This document shows, piece after piece, positions 7,701-16,235 of a stretch of 45,478 nt of DNA (positions are counted from its first letter, which is position 1; each line of letters opens with the position of its first letter). Location: contig JAXGTD010000019.1 in NCBI GenBank assembly GCA_040775095.1, forward strand, positions 1 through 45,478. The letters run 5' to 3'. This stretch comes from JAXGTD01 sp040775095. GTDB lineage: Bacteria > Pseudomonadota > Gammaproteobacteria > Chromatiales > Chromatiaceae. The notes beneath the pieces are model-generated. The model saw only the letters and a list, made by a program, of their open reading frames with translations. It was not told the origin of the DNA and did not search any database. The position numbers and the translations under genes are program-made.

Positions 7701-9185
7701 TCAGCTCGCGTCGATCTTTGGGTTTACGGGGGTTGGCTCGCTCAGGCCCTTGGGATTGGTGAAGCGCTCGTTCAGCCGCTGCACATAGGCCTCGCAGTCG
7801 TGCAATACCTTGCTCACGCGTCCGTCGGCCCAGGCGTTCCACCCCACCGGCTTGCCGGAGAAGGCAGTGTGCCACTTGCTCGCGTTGTACTTGAAGGCGG
7901 CGACGACGTCGCCAGGGATCTTCTCGTCGGCGACCTGTTTGCGCAGCCAGGGCAGTACGCTCAACGCGGCGAGCTTGCGCACCCCGAAATGGGCGCCGAT
8001 GAGTGCGATGACGAGAAAGGCCTCAAGTGCCTGTGGCCCCCAGGAGAGGGCCCTGATGGTGTCCATCCACGGCGGTTCGTAGGCCAGCCCGTGCCAGTGG
8101 CCGGCACTGATGCTCCAGAATGCAAAGGTCAGGAGCAGGGCGAGGATGATCGCGCCGTCGGCGGCAAGGGTGCGGTTACGCCAGCGACGTACCGTCGTCC
8201 CCAGGAGTGGGATCGTCTCATCGCTGAACTCTGTTGCGGTCTTGCGCAAGGATGCAACGATGCGATATGCGCGCTCGATCTCGACCCGATCCATGCGTTC
8301 GTAGATCTCGTTGAGATCGGCGTCGCGCTTGGCCTCGAACCGCAGGCGCTTGGCGTCGTCCCCGATCGGTGTCGCTGCCTGCTTGCTGTAGATCGTGTAG
8401 AAACGACCCGTGGTGAGACCGACCTCACCAAGGGCTCGCAGCCAGGCCGCCACCACGTCCTCGGGGTTGTCCTCGCGTGCGGCGGTGTCGAGTTGGTTGA
8501 GAATGAACAGGAACTTGCTCGAATCGGCCCGGTTCATCGTGTCGACAACCAAATGTTGCAGCGTATCGCGCATCGCGCCGGGTTCGGGGTGTCGGGCGTC
8601 GAACAGAACCAGGACCAGATCGGAGAGATCGACCATGTGATCCGTGATGCTGAGGATCGCCGTGCGTTGCGCGTCGGCATCGAAACCGGGTGAGTCGATG
8701 AGGATCTTGCCGCGCAGGCGCTCGCTCCGGCAGGTCTTGAGCTGGAGGTAGGCATCGATGCGTTTGCCCTCGCCACCGGCGACCCGCTCGATCTCGCGCG
8801 ACATCTGATAGAACGGGAAGCGCGGATCCGAGTCCAAAGAGACACCGGGCAGGGCGTGACTCTTCGTCTCGGGGCTGTAGACGATGACCGTAAACCGATC
8901 GTCCACCGCCTGATTGCCGGTGCGCTGAACGGCCTGGCCGACGAAGTCGTTGATAAAGGTTGATTTGCCCGCTGAGAAGGTGCCCAGGATGGAGATCAGC
9001 GGCCACCACGGGATCTGGCTGGCAAAGGACTTGTTCCTGGGTAGGAGCCCCATGTCGTACGCGACGCGGTCGAGGGTGCGAAAGCTCTGCACCGTGCTGA
9101 GCAGGACCGGGTTCTCCTGCGCCAGGTGCGTTTCGAGGTCTCCGAGACGTTGTTGTACGCTTTCTGGTCCGGCCGCGGAAGGCAT
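7701..9185 (-). CDS. Dynamin-family membrane GTPase
   Basis: A 494-residue predicted GTPase. G1 is GTFSAGKS (68-75), preceded by a helix and the PWWPLISIL strand. G3 is DSPG (164-167). G4 is the variant NQLD (230-233), typical of dynamin-like proteins. The nucleotide domain spans about 60-300. Two hydrophobic segments (about 343-361 and 386-404) form a membrane hairpin, followed by a cytoplasmic tail with aromatic residues. This architecture fits bacterial dynamin-like or YfjP/LeoA-like GTPases that act on membranes, but the cellular role is unknown. It is the first gene of a probable two-gene unit with mak and diverges from the RND operon across a 565-base gap. Confidence 0.8.
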   Translation of the reverse strand: MPSAAGPESVQQRLGDLETHLAQENPVLLSTVQSFRTLDRVAYDMGLLPRNKSFASQIPWWPLISILGTFSAGKSTFINDFVGQAVQRTGNQAVDDRFTVIVYSPETKSHALPGVSLDSDPRFPFYQMSREIERVAGGEGKRIDAYLQLKTCRSERLRGKILIDSPGFDADAQRTAILSITDHMVDLSDLVLVLFDARHPEPGAMRDTLQHLVVDTMNRADSSKFLFILNQLDTAAREDNPEDVVAAWLRALGEVGLTTGRFYTIYSKQAATPIGDDAKRLRFEAKRDADLNEIYERMDRVEIERAYRIVASLRKTATEFSDETIPLLGTTVRRWRNRTLAADGAIILALLLTFAFWSISAGHWHGLAYEPPWMDTIRALSWGPQALEAFLVIALIGAHFGVRKLAALSVLPWLRKQVADEKIPGDVVAAFKYNASKWHTAFSGKPVGWNAWADGRVSKVLHDCEAYVQRLNERFTNPKGLSEPTPVNPKIDAS

Positions 9186-9537
9186 CGCTGACTCCTAAGT
9201 GGTTGTCGAGACTGGGGCGCGCGGGCCCCGGGGAATGCCCGTGCGATTCGCGATTTGGCGGAGCCTGCCGCCCGTTCTGACATCGGTGCGGGTTTACGTC
9301 GGCGCACGCGATGTGGCGCGCCCGCTCGCCCCGGGCGGCGACGGAAATACTATACGGTTTGCAAAGGAGGCGATAGTCTGAGGCCGCCCGCCGCGGCTCG
9401 CGCGGCGCCTGTTGTTGGCGTGTCGTGGTTGGCCATGCGCCGCAAGACCCTGTATCGTCCTCATCGCGGGGCGGCAGGCACGCTCGTGACGGTGAACGGT
9501 AACAAATTGATTCTTCGATGCTAAGTGGCTGAATCGC

Positions 9538-9565
9538 TTGAATCGGCGGCGCCGATTGGTAATAA
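9538..9565 (+). promoter_or_regulatory. Candidate sigma-70 promoter for the RND operon
   Basis: TTGAAT at 9538-9543 and TAATAA at 9560-9565 are 16 bases apart and face the adaptor gene about 185 bases downstream. The elements match the consensus only partly. Confidence 0.35.
9541..9557. promoter_or_regulatory. Perfect 7-base inverted repeat, candidate operator
   Basis: AATCGGC and GCCGATT flank a GGC spacer, forming a perfect palindrome inside the spacer of the candidate promoter. TetR- or MarR-type repressors commonly use such sites in efflux operons. No regulator gene lies next to it, so the binding protein is unknown. Confidence 0.4.
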
Positions 9566-9750
9566 TGCTGAGGTTAAGCCGAGCACCATAAGAATGACGT
9601 AATTACAGCATTGCCCGGCGGCCGTGTGGCGTGTGCCAGTTCCGTCGCCTTGATCCGGCGGCGGCCGGGTCGCGCGAGCACGGCTCGGTCTAACCGAATG
9701 TTTCCACCGTTTTTTTAATCTGCTTCCATCTGCTTTCGGGTACCCTTTTC

Positions 9751-10965
9751 ATGGGAAATTCAGTCAAGAGCGCACTCCTTGCCGCAACCGGTCTGCTGAT
9801 GGTCTGCTCGCTGGCCATTCGCCCGGCGGGGGCGGTCGATGAAGTCTACGTGGTGAAACAGGCGGAAGGTCTGCCCACGGTTTCGGTCGGTGGGACCGTG
9901 ATTCCTTACAAGCAAGTCACGTTCGCGGCGCAGCTGCCGGGTCGGGTCAAGTATCTGGCCGGTATCGAGGGCGACGCATTCGACGAGGGTGAGTTGCTCG
10001 TGTCGCTCGATGCGGCCGAGTTGTTGGCAAAGCGTCAGGCGTTGATCGCGCAGATCGCGACCGCTGATGCCCAAATTCGCAATGCCGGGGTGCAGTTCAA
10101 TCGCGAGTTGTATTCACCTCGGGCGCGTACCTCGCCGGGCGGTATGGGGATGCCAAATCTATTCGACCAGGTATTCACCCGGCCGATGGAAGACTTCATC
10201 GGGGACCGTGACCAGAAAGCGGAAGTGTCCGCCGACCTATTTGCTTCCAGCACACAGATTCAGGAGGCGCAGAACGCGATGATGCGCCTTCAGGCGGAGT
10301 TGCGTGCCCTGGATTCCAAGCTCCGCGATGCCCGATCGATCGCACCATTCAACGGGGTGATCGTCAAAAAGTTCATCGAGGTCGGTGATACCGTGCAGCC
10401 GGGCCAGCCGCTTTTGAACTATGCCGATATCGAATACCTTCAGGTCGAGGTGGACATCCCCGCTCGGCTGCGGCCCGGCTTGCGAGAGGGGATGATGCTG
10501 CGTGCCGAGCTCGATGTTCCCTCCGTTGGGCGGCAGGGCGTGCGAGACGGACGCGCGCCGTTGCCGATGCCGGGCGGCGAAGGGGGTGGGCTTCCGGTCC
10601 GGGTCGCGCAGATCTTCCCAATGGCGGACCCCCAGCGCCACACCGTGAAGGTGAAGTTTGATCTGCCCCAGGGCATGTCCGAGCCGGGCATGTACGCCAA
10701 GGTGCTGATCCCGGACTTCAATGCGCCGGCCCGGGTGAATCCCGTGATCCCGGCCACCGCGATCCGGTACAACGGCAGCCTGCCGGCTGTCTATGTCCTC
10801 GACGAGACCGGCAACCCGCAGCTGCGGCTCATCCGGGTGGGCGAGCCATCGCCGCGCGGCGGCATCACGGTACTAAGTGGCCTGCGTGCGGGCGAGCGCA
10901 TTCTTTCCAACCCCGGCTCGGGGATCGCCACGGGCTGGTCAAGGGGGGATCAGCCGGGTCGTTAG
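9751..10965 (+). CDS. RND efflux periplasmic adaptor (MFP)
   Basis: A 404-residue membrane fusion protein linking an inner-membrane RND pump to an outer-membrane channel. A signal peptide covers about the first 28 residues (LLAATGLLMVCSLAIRPAGA). The lipoyl-type half-motifs appear as GRVKYLAGIEGDAFDEGELLVSLD and, after a helical hairpin, IAPFNGVIVKKFIEVGDTVQPGQPLLNYAD. A beta-barrel and membrane-proximal domain follow (VQIFP-like VAQIFPM, then IPATAIRYNG, and GLRAGERILSNPG). The coiled-coil hairpin contains a proline- and glycine-rich insert (SPRARTSPGGMGMPNLFDQ) that is not typical. The permease gene starts 81 bases downstream. No outer-membrane factor is encoded next to the pair, so a shared TolC-like channel is likely. 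Confidence 0.9.
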   Translation: MGNSVKSALLAATGLLMVCSLAIRPAGAVDEVYVVKQAEGLPTVSVGGTVIPYKQVTFAAQLPGRVKYLAGIEGDAFDEGELLVSLDAAELLAKRQALIAQIATADAQIRNAGVQFNRELYSPRARTSPGGMGMPNLFDQVFTRPMEDFIGDRDQKAEVSADLFASSTQIQEAQNAMMRLQAELRALDSKLRDARSIAPFNGVIVKKFIEVGDTVQPGQPLLNYADIEYLQVEVDIPARLRPGLREGMMLRAELDVPSVGRQGVRDGRAPLPMPGGEGGGLPVRVAQIFPMADPQRHTVKVKFDLPQGMSEPGMYAKVLIPDFNAPARVNPVIPATAIRYNGSLPAVYVLDETGNPQLRLIRVGEPSPRGGITVLSGLRAGERILSNPGSGIATGWSRGDQPGR

Positions 10966-11046
10966 ATGCACGTTCCGCGTCGCTCCATCTTTCCCCGTTG
11001 CGCAATTCGGCACTTCACAATGCCAGACCAGCCGGACATCTAGCCA

Positions 11047-14000
11047 ATGAGCCAGGAAGATAGCCTCCATAAGCCCTCTGCTGAAGGACCGCCGTATGAC
11101 GAGGAAAGCCTCGGTCTAGCCGGTCGGACCGCCCGATTCTTTATCCGATCACCACTCTCGCCGCTGTTCTACGTGGCGATGTTGATGATGGGCCTGTTGG
11201 GGCTCATCGCAACGCCCCGCCAGGAAGACCCGCAGATTTCGGTGCCCATGATCGACATCATGGTGCAGTACCCCGGCGCTTCGGCGGATCAGGTCTCGAA
11301 TCTCGCGATGCAGCCGCTTGAGCGGATCATGAGTGAGATCCCCGGCGTCAAGCACGTCTACTCCGCGGCCCAACGCGGTCAAGGGATTGTCACCATCGAA
11401 TTCGACGTCGGCGAGCAGATGGGGCCCTCGCTGGTCAAGGTGAACGACAAGATCGCGTCCAATATGGACAAGATTCCGCCTGGCGTGATGCCGCCGCTGG
11501 TGAAGACAAAGGGGATCGACGATGTCCCCATTGTCACGCTCACGCTCTGGTCCCGGGATCTGGACCGCAACGGCAGGGCCGACGTCGACGACGGTCAGTT
11601 GCGGCTGCTCGCGCAAGATGTGCTGCAGGTACTCAAAGAGGTCAAGGACACGGGGAATGCCTTCATTGTCGGTGGTCGGCGCGAGCAGATCACCGTGGAT
11701 GCCTACCCAGAGAGGCTCTCGGGCTACGAGATCAGTCTCGGCCAGGTTGCCAACACGATCAAAACGGCCAATTCAGAGACCACCGCGGGGGGCGTGGAAT
11801 CGAGTGGCACCCACTTCAACGTCACCACGGGCTCGTTTCTAAAGAGCGCGGACGAGATCAGTCGGCTCGTGGTCGGTACCTTCAACGAGATCCCCGTCTA
11901 CGTCCATGACTTGGCCCGCGTCAAGCAGGGTCCGGAAGACGCCAACCAACTCGTGGCCTATTACACGGGTGCAGCCGCGGAAGAGGGCGACCTGAATGCT
12001 GATGGCGAGCCAGCCATCACCATCGCGATTGCCAAGAAACCGCTTACCAATGGCGTCACCGTGGCCAATGCGATCATCGACAAGATCGAGGAGCTTCGTG
12101 GTACCCGGATTCCGAACAACGTCGAGGTCAGCATCACCCGAAACTATGGTGAAACGGCCGACGAGAAGGTCTCCGAGCTGATCTTCAAGCTGTTTGTCGC
12201 GACCTTCTTCGTGTTCCTCCTGGTCCTGTTCGCGTTCCGCGCTCTTAAGCCCGCTATCGTCGTCATGCTCGTCATCCCGGTCGTGCTGCTGATGACGATC
12301 TTCATGGCCTGGATAACGGATTACACGATCGATCGTGTCAGTCTATTTGCACTGATCTTCTCCATTGGCATCCTGGTCGATGACGCGATCGTCGTTGTCG
12401 AGAACATCTACCGCCGCTGGCTTGAAGAGGGGCGCACGGACGAGCAAACGGCGATCGATGCCGTGCGCGAGGTCGGTAACCCGACGATTCTGGCCACCTT
12501 CACCGTCATCGCCGCGCTGCTGCCGATGGGATTCGTCAGCGGCATGATGGGTCCGTATATGGAGCCGATCCCGGCCCTGGGTTCGGTTGCGATGATGATC
12601 TCGCTGTTCGCCGCGTTCGTGTTTACACCCTACCTGGCCATCTCGAAATGGCTGCGGCCATCGATGACCTACCTTGAGGTCGCGGAGAAGCGTGAGCATC
12701 GCGAGGCCGAGCACCTCGAAAAGCTGTTCGTCGGCGTCCTCATGCCGCTGATCGAGAGCAAGCGCAAGCGGACGATCTTTCGGATCGTGCTCTGGGGCGC
12801 GTTCTTGTTTACCTGCTCCTTCTTCTACTTCAAGTGGGTGCCGGTGAAGATGTTGCCGCTGGACAACAAGCCGGAATTCTCGGTCGTGCTGGATATGCCC
12901 GAGGGCACGGCCCTGCCGGTGACGGCCAACCTGGCACACCGGATGGCGGATAAATTGCGCGCGATCCCCGAGGTCACGGCGATTCAGCTCTACGCGGGGA
13001 CCGCGCGACCGTTTGATTTCAACGGCATGGTTCGACACTACTACCTGCGCTCGGATCCCTGGCAGGGGGAGTTGCAGGTACAGCTGACGAACCGGCACGA
13101 CCGCAAGCGCACCAGCCATGAGATTGCAACGGCGGCGCGCGAGATGCTCAAGCCGCTTGCCGACGAGTCGGGTGCGAGCTTCTCGGTGGTTGAGATGCCG
13201 CCCGGACCACCCGTGCTGCAGGCCGTGGTGGCCGAGATCCATGGACCATCGGACGCGGTCCGGCGGGCATTTGCCGAGGACATGACCGACTTCTTCTCCC
13301 AGGCGAAGAGTACCCGTGATGTCGACAACTACATGCGCGAGACCTTCGACTACTGGCGCTTCGATGTCGATACCGAGAAGGCGGTGCGGCGCGGTATCTC
13401 CGTGGACGCGATCAATCAGAACCTGGGCATGGCCCTTGGTGGTGGATCGCTTGGCGACGTCAAGATGAAGTCCGGGCACGAACCCGTGCGCATCGTCATC
13501 CAGGTCCCGTTGGCCGAGCGCTCGCAGATCGATACCCTGGGTGATCTGCCGATCCAGTCCAATGCCGGTTTCACGGTGCCGCTGCGAGAGCTCGGTCGCT
13601 TCGAGCGGGTCCTGGAGGAGGACATCATCTACCGCAAGGACCTGCGCGGCGTCGAATATGTCGTCGCCGACGTCGGGGGTGACCTTGCGGCGCCGGTCTA
13701 CGCGATGTTCCAGATCGAGGATCTCATCAAGGAGACAGGGTACGTAACGCCAGACGGCGTAACACCGGAGGGGTACTGGCTGGGCCCGCCACCATCCGAC
13801 CAGGTCTCGTCTTGGGAATGGGCGGGTGAATGGACGGTCACTTTTGAAACCTTCCGCGATATGGGCGCGGCGTTCTGTGTTGCCCTGGTCCTGATCTACA
13901 TCCTGGTCGTCTGGGAGTTCGGCAACTTCCGAATCCCACTGGTCATCATGGCGCCCATCCCGCTCACATTGCTCGGCATCATCCCGGCGCATTTCCTGAT

Positions 14001-15150
14001 GTTCGAGCTCGGCCTCGGCGGGGAATTTACGGCCACCTCGATGATCGGCTGGATTGCGCTGGCCGGCATCATTGTTCGCAACTCGATCCTGCTGGTGGAC
14101 TTTTCGGTTCATGAGGTGCAGAAGGGGGTGCCTGTCGCGGAGGCCGTGATCCGAGCCTGCAAGACGCGAACCCGGCCCATTTTGATCACCGCCTTCGCAC
14201 TGGTGGCCGGCTCCAGCGTCATCTTCACGGACCCGATCTTCCAGGGCATGGCGATTTCGCTCGCCTCGGGTGTGTTGGTGTCTACCGTGTTGACGTTGAT
14301 CGTGATCCCCCTCGGCTGCGTGGCCGCAAGCAAAGATCTGTGCGAGGTCGCGGTTGCATCCGCGCCACCAGGCGTAGACGTACCGTGCGCCGAAGATGTT
14401 CAGGCGGCACGGGCAAACGTCCCTGAGACAGGAAGAGGCGGGGCATTCGAGGCGGCCCCGGGGCTGCTGGCGAAGATCGGAAACGTGCTGATGCTCGTGT
14501 TCTATGGCATCCGCGGGGTTGGTCTCTTGCTGCTCGATGTCATCAAGGGATGGTTTCGACCAAAGCCGAAGAAGTCCCCGCCCCCACGCCCGACCCCAGG
14601 TGGTGGGCAGGGTGGCGGCTCGGGCGCCGGCCCAGGGCCAGGAGCGGGGGGTAGCCCCGCCGCACCGGCAGGCTCTGGTGGTGCTGGCCCGCGGCCCTCG
14701 TCTGAGGCCGCGCAGGCCTCGTCGGCGGGGTCCGCGGCGGCAGCTTCCCCGGTAGCGCCGGTTGCCCCGAAAGCGCCGGCTACCCCGGAGGTAGCGGTTG
14801 CCCCGAAAGCGTCGGCTGTCCCGGAGGCACCGGCTGCCCCGGAGACGGCCGAAGGCGCGGCATCGGAAACGTCCAGCGCGGGGGGCGCCGGTCGCAGTGG
14901 GGTGAAGAACGCCCTATTGACCCGCCCGGCGCCCGCCGCGGGAAAGAAAACGGCCGCCGCGAAGACGACGCCAGCCAGACGCGCGAAGGGCAAGGCATCC
15001 CGCACCCCGCAACGCGCTACAAAGTCCAGTTCCGCAACGTCCAACAGCGCGGGACAGGCCGTTGCTAATACCGCGAAGGTCCAAAAGAAGGTACCTCGGC
15101 GGGGGATACGACTGAAGGCCGATGATGCCGATGTGGCGTCCTTTGACTGA
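11047..15150 (+). CDS. RND efflux permease with long Pro/Ala/Lys-rich C-terminal tail
   Basis: A 1367-residue HAE1/AcrB-class permease; the usual length is 1020-1060. The core (about 1-1095) has the expected topology: TM1 at LSPLFYVAMLMMGLLGLIA, porter segments (DIMVQYPGASADQVSNL), and TM4 FALIFSIGILVDDAIVVVEN with the paired aspartates used in proton coupling. A second half ends in TM segments around IALAGIIVRNSILLVDFSV and LASGVLVSTVLTLIVIPLG. After the core a further hydrophobic segment (about 1144-1172) is followed by roughly 190 residues of low-complexity Pro/Gly/Ala, then AP(K/E)-type repeats, then a Lys-rich stretch resembling histone H1 tails (AAGKKTAAAKTTPARRAKGK). The tail is predicted cytoplasmic if the extra segment forms one more crossing after an even number, but this is uncertain. 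The exported substrate is unknown. Confidence 0.92.
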   Translation: MSQEDSLHKPSAEGPPYDEESLGLAGRTARFFIRSPLSPLFYVAMLMMGLLGLIATPRQEDPQISVPMIDIMVQYPGASADQVSNLAMQPLERIMSEIPGVKHVYSAAQRGQGIVTIEFDVGEQMGPSLVKVNDKIASNMDKIPPGVMPPLVKTKGIDDVPIVTLTLWSRDLDRNGRADVDDGQLRLLAQDVLQVLKEVKDTGNAFIVGGRREQITVDAYPERLSGYEISLGQVANTIKTANSETTAGGVESSGTHFNVTTGSFLKSADEISRLVVGTFNEIPVYVHDLARVKQGPEDANQLVAYYTGAAAEEGDLNADGEPAITIAIAKKPLTNGVTVANAIIDKIEELRGTRIPNNVEVSITRNYGETADEKVSELIFKLFVATFFVFLLVLFAFRALKPAIVVMLVIPVVLLMTIFMAWITDYTIDRVSLFALIFSIGILVDDAIVVVENIYRRWLEEGRTDEQTAIDAVREVGNPTILATFTVIAALLPMGFVSGMMGPYMEPIPALGSVAMMISLFAAFVFTPYLAISKWLRPSMTYLEVAEKREHREAEHLEKLFVGVLMPLIESKRKRTIFRIVLWGAFLFTCSFFYFKWVPVKMLPLDNKPEFSVVLDMPEGTALPVTANLAHRMADKLRAIPEVTAIQLYAGTARPFDFNGMVRHYYLRSDPWQGELQVQLTNRHDRKRTSHEIATAAREMLKPLADESGASFSVVEMPPGPPVLQAVVAEIHGPSDAVRRAFAEDMTDFFSQAKSTRDVDNYMRETFDYWRFDVDTEKAVRRGISVDAINQNLGMALGGGSLGDVKMKSGHEPVRIVIQVPLAERSQIDTLGDLPIQSNAGFTVPLRELGRFERVLEEDIIYRKDLRGVEYVVADVGGDLAAPVYAMFQIEDLIKETGYVTPDGVTPEGYWLGPPPSDQVSSWEWAGEWTVTFETFRDMGAAFCVALVLIYILVVWEFGNFRIPLVIMAPIPLTLLGIIPAHFLMFELGLGGEFTATSMIGWIALAGIIVRNSILLVDFSVHEVQKGVPVAEAVIRACKTRTRPILITAFALVAGSSVIFTDPIFQGMAISLASGVLVSTVLTLIVIPLGCVAASKDLCEVAVASAPPGVDVPCAEDVQAARANVPETGRGGAFEAAPGLLAKIGNVLMLVFYGIRGVGLLLLDVIKGWFRPKPKKSPPPRPTPGGGQGGGSGAGPGPGAGGSPAAPAGSGGAGPRPSSEAAQASSAGSAAAASPVAPVAPKAPATPEVAVAPKASAVPEAPAAPETAEGAASETSSAGGAGRSGVKNALLTRPAPAAGKKTAAAKTTPARRAKGKASRTPQRATKSSSATSNSAGQAVANTAKVQKKVPRRGIRLKADDADVASFD

Positions 15151-15152
15151 TG

Positions 15153-15178
15153 CAGCCTCGTGCGGCCGTGGCTGTTTT
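15153..15178 (+). terminator. Weak intrinsic terminator after the RND operon
   Basis: CAGCC (15153-15157) and GGCTG (15170-15174) pair across a 12-base loop and are followed by TTTT, three bases after the permease stop. The stem is only five pairs long. Confidence 0.35.
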
Positions 15179-15189
15179 AATGAATTGTA

Positions 15190-15219
15190 TTGGCAGCGAT
15201 CCATTATTCTGCCTATGCT
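15190..15219 (+). promoter_or_regulatory. Candidate sigma-70 promoter for the YGxD-repeat gene
   Basis: TTGGCA (15190-15195) and TATGCT (15214-15219) are 18 bases apart in an AT-richer stretch about 120 bases upstream of the ATG at 15343. Confidence 0.35.
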
Positions 15220-15342
15220 TTTATTGTCGGAGCCGGGCGGCACCGCGCGCATGACAAGACTGAACTGGTTGTGCTGGAAACGTTGCGAGACAATTAGAGG
15301 CTAGCCTGTCGCGAAGCCTGTGTTTTGCCTGTGGGTCAGGAC

Positions 15343-16122
15343 ATGAAGCTCTTCGAGCTCGCGCACATCTTCACTGGAGTTTTGGCTGTGGCCATTGGGG
15401 GCTCGGCCATTGCGTGGGAAGGTGTCGACGCGGGAAGGGACACTGCCCCGGGATGGTACGGCGCGCCCGACCGCTACGATGTGCAATCCGGATCGGAAGG
15501 GGCTCGCGGCGACTGGCGCCGGACGGGGGAGCGCGCCACCGGGTATGCCGATCGGCTCGATGATTCGACTCAATACGGGAGCCGGGGGCGCGGTGGTGGG
15601 GATGGTTGGCGCTCTGGCCGGCGTACGGATGGTGATTATCGCTATCCTGGCGAGCGTGTTGGAACGGCGAATCGGGGCGCCGAGCGTCGCTACGGCCTCG
15701 TGCCGGAGTATGGCCGCGATTACGGTTCAGACTATGGCCCGGATTACGGTTCAGACTACGGCGCGGATTACGGTTCCGGCTACGGTGCGGATTACGGTTC
15801 AGACCATGGGCCCGGCTTTGGCGTAGATCATGGCCGTTGGGGCGGGGGCGAAATGTCCGGCTATCGCTTTCGTGAGGATAAGGCACTTGAGTCGCAAGCA
15901 TACGGCAGAGACCTTCCGGGATACCGGTTCAGGCCGCTGACCGATAAGGAACGCGAGCGCTCCGCGGGAGATGCCCCCTGGCCGCGTGAGAACGCGTATG
16001 ACGACCTGTATCCCGACGGCCGTCCGACCCTTCCGTATGGTGAAGATGAGAACATCTTCGGCTATCGACCGAACGAAGCCCCCGGTAGCTTTTTCGATCG
16101 TTATTATCGCGGCACGCAATAG
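15343..16122 (+). CDS. Exported YGxD tetrapeptide-repeat protein
   Basis: A 259-residue protein of unknown family. The ATG at 15343 follows GGTCAGGA and gives a clean signal peptide (MKLFELAHIFTGVLAVAIGG, cleavage near SAIA-WEG); a TTG six codons upstream is also possible. Most of the mature protein is low complexity, rich in Gly, Tyr, Arg and Asp. At about residues 123-166 eleven tetrapeptides of YG(S/A/P/R)D type follow each other. Downstream the motif YRFR occurs twice (SGYRFRED, PGYRFRPLTDKERE), then an acidic, proline-rich end FGYRPNEAPGSFFDRYYRG. It is probably periplasmic, extracellular or cell-envelope associated. Tyr/Asp-rich repeats may bind metal or pack as a fibrous segment; this is only a suggestion. 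Confidence 0.7.
   Translation: MKLFELAHIFTGVLAVAIGGSAIAWEGVDAGRDTAPGWYGAPDRYDVQSGSEGARGDWRRTGERATGYADRLDDSTQYGSRGRGGGDGWRSGRRTDGDYRYPGERVGTANRGAERRYGLVPEYGRDYGSDYGPDYGSDYGADYGSGYGADYGSDHGPGFGVDHGRWGGGEMSGYRFREDKALESQAYGRDLPGYRFRPLTDKERERSAGDAPWPRENAYDDLYPDGRPTLPYGEDENIFGYRPNEAPGSFFDRYYRGTQ
15709..15840 (+). repeat. 12-base tandem repeat encoding YGxD
   Basis: Eleven consecutive 12-base units of form TAyGGnnnnGAy encode YGRD, YGSD, YGPD, YGSD, YGAD, YGSG, YGAD, YGSD, HGPG, FGVD, HGRW. The first eight are well conserved and the last three decay. Near-identical units (TACGGTTCAGAC) show recent copying, so unit number may vary between strains. Confidence 0.9.
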
Positions 16123-16235
16123 CGGTACTCCGAACCCGTAATATGGGCTGAGCGTTTGGTCTGTCGGCCTGGCGCCGGTCGATGCTTTGTTGGCCCCGCA
16201 CGTCGCCGGGGCCTCGCGTTTCGAGGGGGCATCGA

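Larger units (their letters stand above)
9186..9750. other. Divergent intergenic region
   Basis: A 565-base gap separates the dynamin-like gene (minus) from the RND adaptor gene (plus). The half near 9500-9720 is AT-richer than its surroundings and contains the promoter-like elements listed separately. A run of T (TTTTTTAAT) lies at 9711-9719 just before the adaptor start, without a clear hairpin. No convincing coding frame was seen. Confidence 0.5.

Noticed and set aside
12343..14112. Long antisense frame of 589 codons within the RND permease
   Set aside because: It is a typical high-GC shadow frame, and the sense strand has full family homology.
14502..15044. Antisense frame of 180 codons under the RND tail
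   Set aside because: It mirrors the low-complexity Pro/Ala codons and has no independent homology.
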